DNA from: Bacteroidales bacterium
GTDB lineage: Bacteria; Bacteroidota; Bacteroidia; Bacteroidales; Marinilabiliaceae
Direction of reading: 5' to 3'
NCBI GenBank assembly: GCA_024401295.1
Contig: JAKSLG010000019.1
Span: 1 to 51,452 of the forward strand
DNA: 51,452 nucleotides
Shown here: one piece after another, positions 33,719 through 41,425 of the stretch
How the letters are laid out: every line of letters begins with the position of its first letter
Position numbering within the stretch: position 1 is the first letter of the stretch
Notes under the pieces: model-generated
Seen by the model: only the letters and a program-made list of their open reading frames with translations
Databases searched by the model: none
What the model was told of the DNA's origin: nothing
Program-made: the position numbers and the translations under genes

Positions 33719-34072
33719 TTACTTGTTATTATTCAAGAGTTTAGGATTGTTTTTATGTCGATTGATGTCTCGCGATGTTTTCTTCTCAAGATTCTTGCGA
33801 AAAGCATCCGTCAGGTCAACTCCGGTTTGGTTGGCCATGCACATCAACACCCATAAAACGTCGGCCATTTCGTCAGCCAGATCAAGTTTCTCTCCCTCTT
33901 TTGCACTTTGGTCGCCATAGCGTCGGGCAACGATTCGTGCAAGTTCACCGACTTCTTCGGTCAGAATGGCCATGTTGGTCAGTTCGGAGAAATAGCGAAC
34001 TCCAATTGTCTTTATCCAATTATCGACAATTGTCTGTGCTTCACTTATGCTTATGTTATTATCTTGATTCAT
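33719..34072 (-). CDS. MazG-like nucleotide pyrophosphohydrolase
   Basis: 117 residues, all-alpha NTP-PPase superfamily. The metal-binding EExxE...DExxD signature is present as EEVGE (about 39-43) and DEMAD (about 68-72). Such enzymes remove pyrophosphate from non-canonical or excess (d)NTPs; the substrate is unknown here. Lies 11 bases upstream of deoC and 6 bases after dtd in one transcription run. Confidence 0.87.
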   Translation of the reverse strand: MNQDNNISISEAQTIVDNWIKTIGVRYFSELTNMAILTEEVGELARIVARRYGDQSAKEGEKLDLADEMADVLWVLMCMANQTGVDLTDAFRKNLEKKTSRDINRHKNNPKLLNNNK

Positions 34073-34078
34073 AGATTT

Positions 34079-34534
34079 CTATAAATCTTTATTTAAAGTA
34101 TCAATTATGATTGTTGTCGGGCCATCGTTGACAAGCGAGACCTGCATGTCGGCACCAAAAGTTCCGGTTTTTACATCTTTGCCCAAAGCGACTGAGAGGC
34201 GTTTCACAAAGTCGTTGTAGACAGGTTCGGCAATGTCTCCTTTTGCCGAATCGATATACGAAGGGCGATTGCCTTTTTTTGTCTTGGCATAGAGAGTGAA
34301 TTGGCTGACGACAAGAATTTCACCGTTTTCATCGAGTACTGAGCGGTTCATCACGCCGTCGGCATCTTCGAAAATACGCAGATTGACTATTTTCTGAACC
34401 AGCCAATCCATGTCTGCAAGATTGTCGTTGGCATTGACGGCAAAAAGAATCATAAGTCCTTTGTTGATAGAACTTTTAACAGTGCCATCTATTGTGACAC
34501 TTGATGATTTGACTTTTTGAATAACAACTCGCAT
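34079..34534 (-). CDS. dtd: D-aminoacyl-tRNA deacylase
   Basis: 151 residues; removes D-amino acids (and glycine from tRNA-Ala) from mischarged tRNAs. Family N-terminus MRVVIQKV, catalytic block SQFTLYA, KGNRPSY and the C-terminal NDGPTT with the Gly-cisPro-type proline. ATG 34534 is chosen; the longer frame to 34567 runs into the glycosyltransferase gene. Starts 13 bases after that gene's stop. Confidence 0.95.
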   Translation of the reverse strand: MRVVIQKVKSSSVTIDGTVKSSINKGLMILFAVNANDNLADMDWLVQKIVNLRIFEDADGVMNRSVLDENGEILVVSQFTLYAKTKKGNRPSYIDSAKGDIAEPVYNDFVKRLSVALGKDVKTGTFGADMQVSLVNDGPTTIIIDTLNKDL

Positions 34535-34547
34535 TTGTTGTGATTTT

Positions 34548-35456
34548 TTATGATTTAATGCCGGCAATATATTGCCAGCGTTTCAGCATGTTGATTGTTT
34601 GTCGGAAGAGTGAGCAGTTGTATGTCTTGCGGAATGATTTCAAGATCCGTTCGTCAATACTCTTGTCGTTGATGAATGCTTTTGCATCGATATAATCAAC
34701 AGTTTTTGATTCGTAGCGATGTGTTTTGTTGACGTTTGTTCCGCTGCCGTCAGCTCCCCCGTTTATGATGAGTGATTTTATCGGATAGACAGTTGGTTCG
34801 CCATGTTTGAAGCCTGCGTAGCAGAAGCGGATTGACCATGAACCTATTTCGCCTTTGTGTTGGCGTAAAAGCATTGCTGTCAAGTCGTTGCCAGCTTTAT
34901 TGAAAGCTTTACATTCGTCTTGGTCTCGTATGAAATCATCAAAATCTGCAACTTGCCAGTCTGTCTTTTCCCATTTCTTGCGCCATGTTGCCCAACCCCA
35001 TGAACAGTTGCGGCTCATCATGTATGTCGAGAATTTGTATCCGGGTGGAAAATCTACGTCAGGAGTGTATCCAGCTATTGAAAAGATGTTTTTGTCACGA
35101 TAGAATTCAAGCGCATTGTTCATGTATTTCAGGAAACCCTTCGAGACGATGAGGTCGTCTTCGAGAACAATCACGCTTTCGTTGTTTTTCAGCACATCTG
35201 AAACGCCGCCAATGATGTTTTGTGCAAGGCCGATATTGTTTTTTCGGCAAACGATTTCAACAGATTTGAACTTGCTGATATTTCGTGCAATATCTATCGT
35301 CTTCTGAACCGATGCTTCATCTCCTTTTCGAGCTCCATCAATGAAAATATGCAAGTCTGTTTCTTCTGCTCCGTCGGCAAGTGCCAATGCATCGACCGTC
35401 TGCTGAAAATGTGCAGGCCGATTATAGGCAAATATGACGACAGGAGTGTTATTCAT
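34548..35456 (-). CDS. GT-A glycosyltransferase (GNT-I/GT2-like)
   Basis: 302 residues. N-terminal VVIFAYNRPAHFQQTVDAL, then HIFIDGARKGDE and the acidic donor/metal motif ESVIVLEDDLIVSKGFL (about 96-112), as in sugar transferases with a GNT-I-like core. No membrane segment is seen. Its start overlaps thiE by 8 bases, so it is part of the cmk-thiE-...-deoC run; a link to thiamine or tRNA functions is not implied. Donor and acceptor unknown. Confidence 0.83.
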   Translation of the reverse strand: MNNTPVVIFAYNRPAHFQQTVDALALADGAEETDLHIFIDGARKGDEASVQKTIDIARNISKFKSVEIVCRKNNIGLAQNIIGGVSDVLKNNESVIVLEDDLIVSKGFLKYMNNALEFYRDKNIFSIAGYTPDVDFPPGYKFSTYMMSRNCSWGWATWRKKWEKTDWQVADFDDFIRDQDECKAFNKAGNDLTAMLLRQHKGEIGSWSIRFCYAGFKHGEPTVYPIKSLIINGGADGSGTNVNKTHRYESKTVDYIDAKAFINDKSIDERILKSFRKTYNCSLFRQTINMLKRWQYIAGIKS

Positions 35457-36045
35457 AGTCGAAAAGCGATGTTTTCATGAAGTTATCAATGGCGTTTCCA
35501 ATGGCGCGTGTCGATAGTTCCTGCCAGGCATAACCTAAAATTGCAACTCCGCCAAAATGCTGGTTATTAAGCCATTGAACTTTGTCCGGTGTTATGCCGC
35601 CAAGAGCTATTGTTTGTGGTGTGATAATGCCTTCGAGCGCAGCTTTTTCGATGTCGGCCTGTGAGAATGCTGATGCATAGCCTTTTTTTGAAACGCTGTT
35701 GAATATCGGGCTGAGGAAATGATAGTCGCATGTGCATTGTTGTGCCTCTTTGAGCGAGTGGCACGACTGGCTCAGTCTTCCGCCCCAGTTGTCGGGTGGC
35801 GTTGGTGCGATACTGTTGAGGTGAAGTCCGCCGGTCTGCATCTTTACGGCCACGTCGTGATGGTTGTGGACGCACAGACGACTGCGGAAATCGTTTCCGA
35901 CCTGCTCTATAAGCCTGCACACATCGCTCGATTTTGCATTTGGTTTTCTGATGTGAACATAGGTTGCGCCGTGTTCGAGAACCGTTCGAATGAGCGAAGC
36001 CTCATTGCTGACAAAAGTAGGTAATGTTATGACTATCAGCTTCAT
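35449..36045 (-). CDS. thiE: thiamine phosphate synthase-like protein (ThiE/TenI)
   Basis: 198 residues, TIM-barrel of the ThiE/TenI family. KLIVITLP start, YVHIRKPNAKSSD (HIRKP as in pyrophosphate-binding strand), LCVHNHHDVAV, GGLHLNS, SCHS and HFLSPIFNSVSKKGYAS (the family FGPIFxTxSK block), IALGGITPDKV. Shorter than full ThiE, so it could be the TenI aminohydrolase-like form; other thi genes are not here. ATG 36045 (MKLIVITLP) is chosen. Overlaps neighbours in the cmk run. Confidence 0.8.
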   Translation of the reverse strand: MKLIVITLPTFVSNEASLIRTVLEHGATYVHIRKPNAKSSDVCRLIEQVGNDFRSRLCVHNHHDVAVKMQTGGLHLNSIAPTPPDNWGGRLSQSCHSLKEAQQCTCDYHFLSPIFNSVSKKGYASAFSQADIEKAALEGIITPQTIALGGITPDKVQWLNNQHFGGVAILGYAWQELSTRAIGNAIDNFMKTSLFDYE

Positions 36046-36053
36046 ATATCCTA

Positions 36054-36749
36054 TCAGATGAGGTTGCGTTCGCGGAGACGTTCCATAATCCACTCGAACT
36101 GTTCGCCCATTGTCATGTTGCTATTGTCGAGCAGCAATGCGTCGTCGGCTTTGCGGAGTGGACTCTCGGCGCGTGTCGAGTCGATGCGGTCGCGTTCGCG
36201 GACGTTGTTGAGTATTTCGTCCATCGAGACTTTTTCGCCTTTGGCTGTGAGTTCGTCGAATCGGCGTTGTGCGCGTACTTCATCAGATGCTGTCATGAAG
36301 ATTTTAAGGTCGGCATTTGGGAATACAACGGTACCAATGTCGCGGCCGTCCATGACGAGGCTTGTGTCTTTGCCCATCTGGCGCTGCCATTCGACGAGCT
36401 GCTTTCTGACGGCTCCGATGGCGCTGACGAGGCTGACGTGCGAACTCACTTCCATGTTGCGAATCTCTTTTTCGATGCTTTCGCCGTTCATGAATGTCTC
36501 GTTGCGCTTTTCAGACGCGTTGAATGCAAATGTCACATTGATGTTGCCAAGCGCGGCAATGAGCTTCTCTTCATCAACTTTACCGTTGATAATCAGATTG
36601 TTGCGAAGTGCATACAGCGTTACCGAACGATACATTGCGCCCGTATCGACGTAGGCTATCGAGAGAGCTTTGGCCAAATCTTTGGCAACTGTGCTTTTGC
36701 CACACGACGAGTGTCCGTCGATGGCTATTATGAATTTTTCTTTTCCCAT
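36054..36749 (-). CDS. cmk: cytidylate kinase
   Basis: 231 residues; phosphorylates CMP/dCMP. P-loop GHSSCGKST (about 12-20), YVDTGAMYRS, then DGRDIGTVVFPNADLKIFM and the lid RAQRR. First gene of the run cmk-thiE-GT-dtd-MazG-deoC. -7 element TACATTTG at 36773-36780. Confidence 0.95.
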   Translation of the reverse strand: MGKEKFIIAIDGHSSCGKSTVAKDLAKALSIAYVDTGAMYRSVTLYALRNNLIINGKVDEEKLIAALGNINVTFAFNASEKRNETFMNGESIEKEIRNMEVSSHVSLVSAIGAVRKQLVEWQRQMGKDTSLVMDGRDIGTVVFPNADLKIFMTASDEVRAQRRFDELTAKGEKVSMDEILNNVRERDRIDSTRAESPLRKADDALLLDNSNMTMGEQFEWIMERLRERNLI

Positions 36750-36772
36750 GTTTCTGTCAAATGTTCTGTCTG

Positions 36773-36780
36773 CAAATGTA
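36773..36780 (-). promoter_or_regulatory. -7 element before cmk
   Basis: TACATTTG on the minus strand, 24 bases before ATG 36749. Confidence 0.6.
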
Positions 36781-36864
36781 ACGAAAAAAATGGAGCTTGG
36801 TCAATTAATCATACTGCCTTTCAATATGATTTTGGGTAATACCCGAATTATCAAAATATTAAAT

Positions 36865-36872
36865 TATTTTTG
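36865..36872 (+). promoter_or_regulatory. -7 element before the MATE gene
   Basis: TATTTTTG only 9 bases before ATG 36881, so the leader would be almost absent. Drives the MATE, DUF3737, PatB unit. Confidence 0.5.
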
Positions 36873-36880
36873 CGGTTGCA

Positions 36881-38329
36881 ATGGACAATAACATATTCAG
36901 AAATATCATTGATCGCACGCAGAATCTTCTCCAGAAGATACGCAATGGCGAGTCGATGACACGTCGCAGCAAGATTGCTCTGGCGGCTTGGCTGAGTCTG
37001 CCGTCAATGCTTGCGCAGCTTTCGACCATCATCATGGAATATATTGATGCGTCGATGGTTGGCAGTCTTGGTGCCGAAGCCTCTGCATCGATTGGTCTGG
37101 TATCGACGACGTTGTGGCTTTTTGGAGGCGTAATATCATCTGTTTCAACAGGTTTCTATGTTCAGGTGGCGCATCGCATCGGTGCGGCCGACGACGAGGG
37201 AGCGCGCGATGTTCTCCGCCAGTCGCTTGTTGCGGCGCTGATGGCCGGAATTTCCATTGCCGCCGTTGGTGTTCTCATTAGCGGACAATTGCCGCATTGG
37301 TTGGGAGGCGACGAGCTCGTTTGTGACGATGCCTCGGCCTATTTCTTTATTTTCTGCCTCTCGCTTCCGATATTGCAGATCAATTCGCTCTGTGGAGGAA
37401 TGCTTCGCAGCAGTGGCAACATGCATGTTCCGAGTGCACTCAACGTGATTATGTGTGCGCTGGATGTGCTTTTCAACTGGCTGTTTATCTTCCCCGACCG
37501 CGAAATTTCGCTTTTCGGCTTTGGAATGACCATTCCTGGTTTCGACATGGGCGTGCGCGGTGCGGCTTTAGCCACTCTTCTTGCCACGGCGGTGACGGCT
37601 TCGGCCATGCTCTGTTTCCTGCTTTTCAAATCGAATACGCTTCGTCTCAAGGGTCATCCGGGCAGTTTTCGTCCGACGCGCCAGATAATTGCAAAGGCAC
37701 TCCACATTGGTCTGCCGATGGGCATCGAACATGCGGTGTTCTGCGGTGCGCAGATTATGAGCACGATTATAGTGGCGCCGCTTGGAACAGCTGCCATCGC
37801 GGCCAATTCGTTTGGCATCATCGTCGAGAGTCTTTGTTATATGCCGGGCTATGGCATTGCCGAATCGGCGACGACGCTTGTCGGTCAGAGTCTTGGCGCA
37901 CGTCGTTCCGACCTGGCGTCGAGCTTTGCACGCATTACCGTTGCCATGGGCATTGGCGTGATGACTCTCATGGGCATCATCATGTACATCATGGCGCCAT
38001 TTGTGATGAGTTTCATGACGCCCGATGCGCATGTTGCCGCGTTGTCGGTCAGCGCATTGCGCATCGAAGCCTTTGCCGAGCCGATGTTTGCCGCATCGAT
38101 TGTGGCTTATGGAGTCTTCGTCGGTGCTGGCGATACGCTCATTCCGTGCATCATGAATCTGGTCAGCATTTGGGCTGTGCGCATTTCGCTGGCAGCATTG
38201 CTGGCATCGTCGATGGGACTCAACGGCGTCTGGCTGGCCATGTGTATCGAATTGTGTTTCAGGGGAATAATATTCCTTATTCGCCTCGTTTGGGGCAAAT
38301 GGCAAAAAATGCCTGTGCACAATCAATAA
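36881..38329 (+). CDS. MATE family efflux transporter
   Basis: 482 residues with about 12 hydrophobic helices. MATE proteins export organic cations or drugs using Na+ or H+ gradients. Typical blocks are SLPSMLAQLSTIIMEYIDASMVG (helix 1) and the repeated second half starting GLPMGIEHAVFCGAQIM. Probably first gene of a unit with DUF3737 (58 bases) and PatB. Substrate unknown. Confidence 0.9.
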   Translation: MDNNIFRNIIDRTQNLLQKIRNGESMTRRSKIALAAWLSLPSMLAQLSTIIMEYIDASMVGSLGAEASASIGLVSTTLWLFGGVISSVSTGFYVQVAHRIGAADDEGARDVLRQSLVAALMAGISIAAVGVLISGQLPHWLGGDELVCDDASAYFFIFCLSLPILQINSLCGGMLRSSGNMHVPSALNVIMCALDVLFNWLFIFPDREISLFGFGMTIPGFDMGVRGAALATLLATAVTASAMLCFLLFKSNTLRLKGHPGSFRPTRQIIAKALHIGLPMGIEHAVFCGAQIMSTIIVAPLGTAAIAANSFGIIVESLCYMPGYGIAESATTLVGQSLGARRSDLASSFARITVAMGIGVMTLMGIIMYIMAPFVMSFMTPDAHVAALSVSALRIEAFAEPMFAASIVAYGVFVGAGDTLIPCIMNLVSIWAVRISLAALLASSMGLNGVWLAMCIELCFRGIIFLIRLVWGKWQKMPVHNQ

Positions 38330-38387
38330 TCAAGTTCATACGTATGTATATTTTGAGAATATGGTAAGAACCAATACAGACAACACT

Positions 38388-39230
38388 ATGAAAATAATTG
38401 AAAATCAAGAATATAGCGGCGAACGTCCACTATATCACACAAGCGACCTGCATCTGCGCAATGTGACAATTCACGCCGGCGAATCGGCTCTCAAGGAGAC
38501 GAAAAACATTGTGGCCGAGAATTGCCGTTTCGAGGGCAAATATCCATTCTGGATCACCGATGGTTTCCGCGTGAGCGACTGCCTCTTCACCGAAGGCGCA
38601 CGCGCTGCTCTCTGGTATTCCAACGATCTCGTGATGAAAAACACGCGCGTCGAAGCTCCAAAGATGTTTCGCGAAATGCAGCGACTTGAACTCGAAAATG
38701 TTGAGTTGCCTAATGCCGATGAGACATTCTGGCATTGTTCGGACATCAAACTCAACAATGTCAAGGTCGAGAATGCACCATATCTCTTCATGCATTGCAA
38801 CAATATCCAGATCAACAACTATAGCCAGGTTGGCAATTATTCGTTTCAGTATTGCAGGAATGTCGAAATTCGCAATGCAAAAATCTATTCGAAAGATGCC
38901 TTTTGGAATTCAGAAAACGTCACAGTCTATGACTCTGAAATCATCGGCGAATATCTGGCATGGCACTCGAAAAACGTGCGCTTTGTCAATTGCCTGATTG
39001 GTGAGACACAGCCACTTTGCTATGCTGAAAATCTGGTGCTCGAGAACTGTCGTTTCCGTGAAGACGCCGACCTTTCATTTGAATATTCCGATGTGATTGC
39101 CGACATTCATGGCAACGTGACGAGCGTCAAGAATCCTCGTTCAGGACAGATTGTTGCCGATTCGTATGGCGAGATTATCATCGACGAAAACATCAAGCAG
39201 CCTGCCAACTGCAAAATATTGACACGCTGA
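38388..39230 (+). CDS. DUF3737 family protein, probable right-handed beta-helix
   Basis: 280 residues. Family start MKIIENQEYSGERPLY, followed by short strands of the type xVxNCxFxG repeated about every 20 residues (VAENCRFEGKYPFW, VSDCLFTEG, VEIRNAKIYSKDAFWNSENV, VRFVNCLIGETQPL), as expected of a beta-helix. Cytosolic: no signal peptide. Function unknown; it is repeatedly found next to PatB-like lyases. ATG 38388 is chosen over ATG 38361, which adds nine unlike residues. Confidence 0.85.
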   Translation: MKIIENQEYSGERPLYHTSDLHLRNVTIHAGESALKETKNIVAENCRFEGKYPFWITDGFRVSDCLFTEGARAALWYSNDLVMKNTRVEAPKMFREMQRLELENVELPNADETFWHCSDIKLNNVKVENAPYLFMHCNNIQINNYSQVGNYSFQYCRNVEIRNAKIYSKDAFWNSENVTVYDSEIIGEYLAWHSKNVRFVNCLIGETQPLCYAENLVLENCRFREDADLSFEYSDVIADIHGNVTSVKNPRSGQIVADSYGEIIIDENIKQPANCKILTR

Positions 39231-39243
39231 TATTTACAACAAT

Positions 39244-40398
39244 ATGAAATACGATTTTTCGCAGATTGTCAATCGTCGCAACACAGGCTCATACAAATGG
39301 GACCATGCAGCCGAAGGCATTTTGCCTTTGTGGGTAGCCGACATGGATTTTCCAACGGCTCCATGCGTTCGTCAGGCTGTTGAACGCCGTGCTGCACATG
39401 GCATTTTCGGCTATGTCAGTGTGCCCGATCGCTATTATGAGGCCATAACATCGTGGTTCATGCGTCGCCATAACTGGCATGTCGATCGCCAGAATATTAT
39501 CTACACAATTGGCGTCGTACCGGCCATTTCGGCCATCATCAAGGCAATGACAGATCCGGGCGACAAGGTGCTTGTCAACACGCCTGTCTACAACTGTTTC
39601 TTCTCTTCGATACGCAACAACGGATGTCAAATCGAAGCGAGTCCTCTTGTCTTCGAAAACAATACTTATCATATTGATTTTGAAGATTTTGAACGCCGTT
39701 GTGCCGATCCTCTGACAAAGGTTTTTCTGCTCTGCAATCCTCATAATCCTGCAGGTCGTGTGTGGACACGCGACGAGTTGATGAAAATGGCAGAAATATG
39801 TATGCGCCACGACGTCTTTGTGATAAGCGACGAAATCCACTGCGAAATTGTCATGCCTGGCCATCGCTATACGCCGTACGCAACGCTCGGAAGCGAATTT
39901 GAACGTCGTGCCGCCATCTGCATCTCGCCAAGCAAGGCTTTCAACATTGCTGGTCTGCAGATTGCCAACATTTCGGCCATCGATGAAGACATACGCCGGC
40001 GCATCGACAAGGCCATCAACATCAACGAAGTTTGTGATGTCAACCCGTTTGGTGTCGAAGCACTCATCGCGGCCTATTCCGAAGAGGGCGAGGAATGGCT
40101 AAGGCAACTCAATGCGTATATCTACGATAACTATCTCTATGCCAAGGAGATAATCGAACAACGTTGCCATCTTCAGACGGCAACTCTCGAAGGAACATAT
40201 CTCTTATGGGTCGAAATGAGTCGTTTTGGAATGACTTCAGAAGAACTCGAAGAGGCCATGAAAGAGAAAGTCAAGCTATGGCTCAACGCTGGTTCAATGT
40301 ATGGCGACGACCGCTTCATGCGCATCAATCTCGCATGCCCGCGTCCGACGCTCGAAGAGGCTCTCCGCCGATTCGAACAATTCTGCCGAATATCATAG
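39244..40398 (+). CDS. PLP-dependent cystathionine beta-lyase (MalY/PatB type)
   Basis: 384 residues, aminotransferase class I/II fold. PLP lysine K231 in SPSKAFNIAGLQ; other cofactor contacts NPHNPAGRVW (about 165-174) and SDEIHCE. The MalY/PatB opening YKWD and WVADMDFPTAP (31-41) is clear. Family members cleave cystathionine or other C-S bonds. It follows DUF3737 by 13 bases. A terminator lies at 40427-40459. Confidence 0.9.
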   Translation: MKYDFSQIVNRRNTGSYKWDHAAEGILPLWVADMDFPTAPCVRQAVERRAAHGIFGYVSVPDRYYEAITSWFMRRHNWHVDRQNIIYTIGVVPAISAIIKAMTDPGDKVLVNTPVYNCFFSSIRNNGCQIEASPLVFENNTYHIDFEDFERRCADPLTKVFLLCNPHNPAGRVWTRDELMKMAEICMRHDVFVISDEIHCEIVMPGHRYTPYATLGSEFERRAAICISPSKAFNIAGLQIANISAIDEDIRRRIDKAININEVCDVNPFGVEALIAAYSEEGEEWLRQLNAYIYDNYLYAKEIIEQRCHLQTATLEGTYLLWVEMSRFGMTSEELEEAMKEKVKLWLNAGSMYGDDRFMRINLACPRPTLEEALRRFEQFCRIS

Positions 40399-40426
40399 AT
40401 CAATACTTTTGATATCAATGAAAAAA

Positions 40427-40459
40427 ATGGAGAGACGAGGTTTTCCGCATCTCTCCATT
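40427..40459. terminator. bidirectional terminator between PatB and the LRR gene
   Basis: ATGGAGAGA / TCTCTCCAT hairpin. On the minus strand it is followed by TTTTTTT; on the plus strand by a weaker T-rich tail. Confidence 0.75.
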
Positions 40460-40524
40460 CATATTTTTGACAATCAGTGTCTTACGTCAAAATTTCAGTT
40501 CGCTGAACATCTTGCGTTCAAATC

Positions 40525-41067
40525 TCATTTTGTGTATTTCACCGATTTGCAATTCGTGAACGAATCATACTGAACACGAACATTTTTCTTAGAATTCTCG
40601 ATTACGAGATCGAGTTTTTTACATCCGCCAAATGCCGAATTGCCGATGTTGTTGACGCTTTCAGGAACAACAATATTTGTCAGACTCATGCATCCCGCAA
40701 ACGCACCAAGGTCAATGCTGCTCACTTTCGAGGGAATTGCAACGTTTGAAAGGCTCTTGCAATTGTAAAAGGCAGAATTGCCTATTTCGGTCAGGCATGA
40801 AGGCAACTCGATGTTTTTCAGCGATTTGCATTTTGCAAATGCGTTTCTGTCGATGGCCGTCACGCTATACTCCTTTCCTCCGATCGTCACCTTTTCCGGA
40901 ATGACAACCGACTCCAGATTCTTATAGGATTTGTCTTTAATCACCTTTGCAGTCGTTTCTGAAGTAGCCTTGAATTTCAGAGGCGTTTCAGATTCATCTG
41001 TGCCAGCGGCAAATGCGCTTGAGGCAAACAATATCGCCATCAATGCAAATAATAAAATCTTCTTCAT
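40525..41067 (-). CDS. small secreted leucine-rich-repeat protein (BspA/LRR_5 type)
   Basis: 180 residues. Signal peptide MKKILLFALMAILFASSAFAA. Four LRR_5-like units of about 23 residues: KSLKNIELPSCLTEIGNSAF, CKSLSNVAIPSKVSSIDLGAF and relatives, each with the I-x-x-x-A-F-x-x-C signature. BspA-type proteins often mediate adhesion to host or matrix, but many are uncharacterised. ATG 41067 is taken; ATG 41076 is possible. Only a signal peptide plus LRRs, with no obvious anchor. Confidence 0.85.
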   Translation of the reverse strand: MKKILLFALMAILFASSAFAAGTDESETPLKFKATSETTAKVIKDKSYKNLESVVIPEKVTIGGKEYSVTAIDRNAFAKCKSLKNIELPSCLTEIGNSAFYNCKSLSNVAIPSKVSSIDLGAFAGCMSLTNIVVPESVNNIGNSAFGGCKKLDLVIENSKKNVRVQYDSFTNCKSVKYTK

Positions 41068-41425
41068 AAGGCTCATTTTTTAAAATGGAACATTTTTTTG
41101 ATGTGCATCTCAAATGTATGAATAAAAAACAAGATTTCAAAAATGAACGAATAGAAAAATATCTGTGTTTGTGCAGTCAATATGGGTTTTGAGCCATATT
41201 TACGTTTGAAAATAGATATACGAAAACACCCAAAAAGACGTAGCCGTGCAGTTATGGGGCGGAGCATGGAACATGCCGACATACGAGCAACAGACCGAGC
41301 TTCGTAATGAGTGCTACTGGGAACGGACGGCAATCTAAGCAGATGTCAAAATAATCAACTCTTCATGAACCTTTATATATTACTCGTCGTAAACATTGAC
41401 ATGTTGGTAGTTTAGAATATCTTCT
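41068..41425. other. intergenic region with FISUMP remnant
   Basis: 358 bases. AT-rich leader of the LRR gene, a 102-base FISUMP fragment (41237-41338), then AT-rich sequence before the chemoreceptor gene. No complete gene seen. Confidence 0.6.
41237..41338 (+). pseudogene. FISUMP-domain gene remnant
   Basis: Encodes DVAVQLWGGAWNMPTYEQQ then TELRNECYWERTAI and a stop, clearly homologous to the FISUMP block DVAVQTWGGAWKMPTKGQQ plus DELRNECDWEWTSI of the other copies. The frame has a stop a few codons upstream (TAG near 41213), and nothing before or after belongs to the domain. A broken leftover of a fourth locus. Confidence 0.8.

Noticed and set aside
37453-38367. Open frames of about 250-300 residues, both strands, inside the MATE gene
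   Set aside because: Shadows of the 482-residue MATE gene; composition is rich in His/Arg/Cys without motifs.
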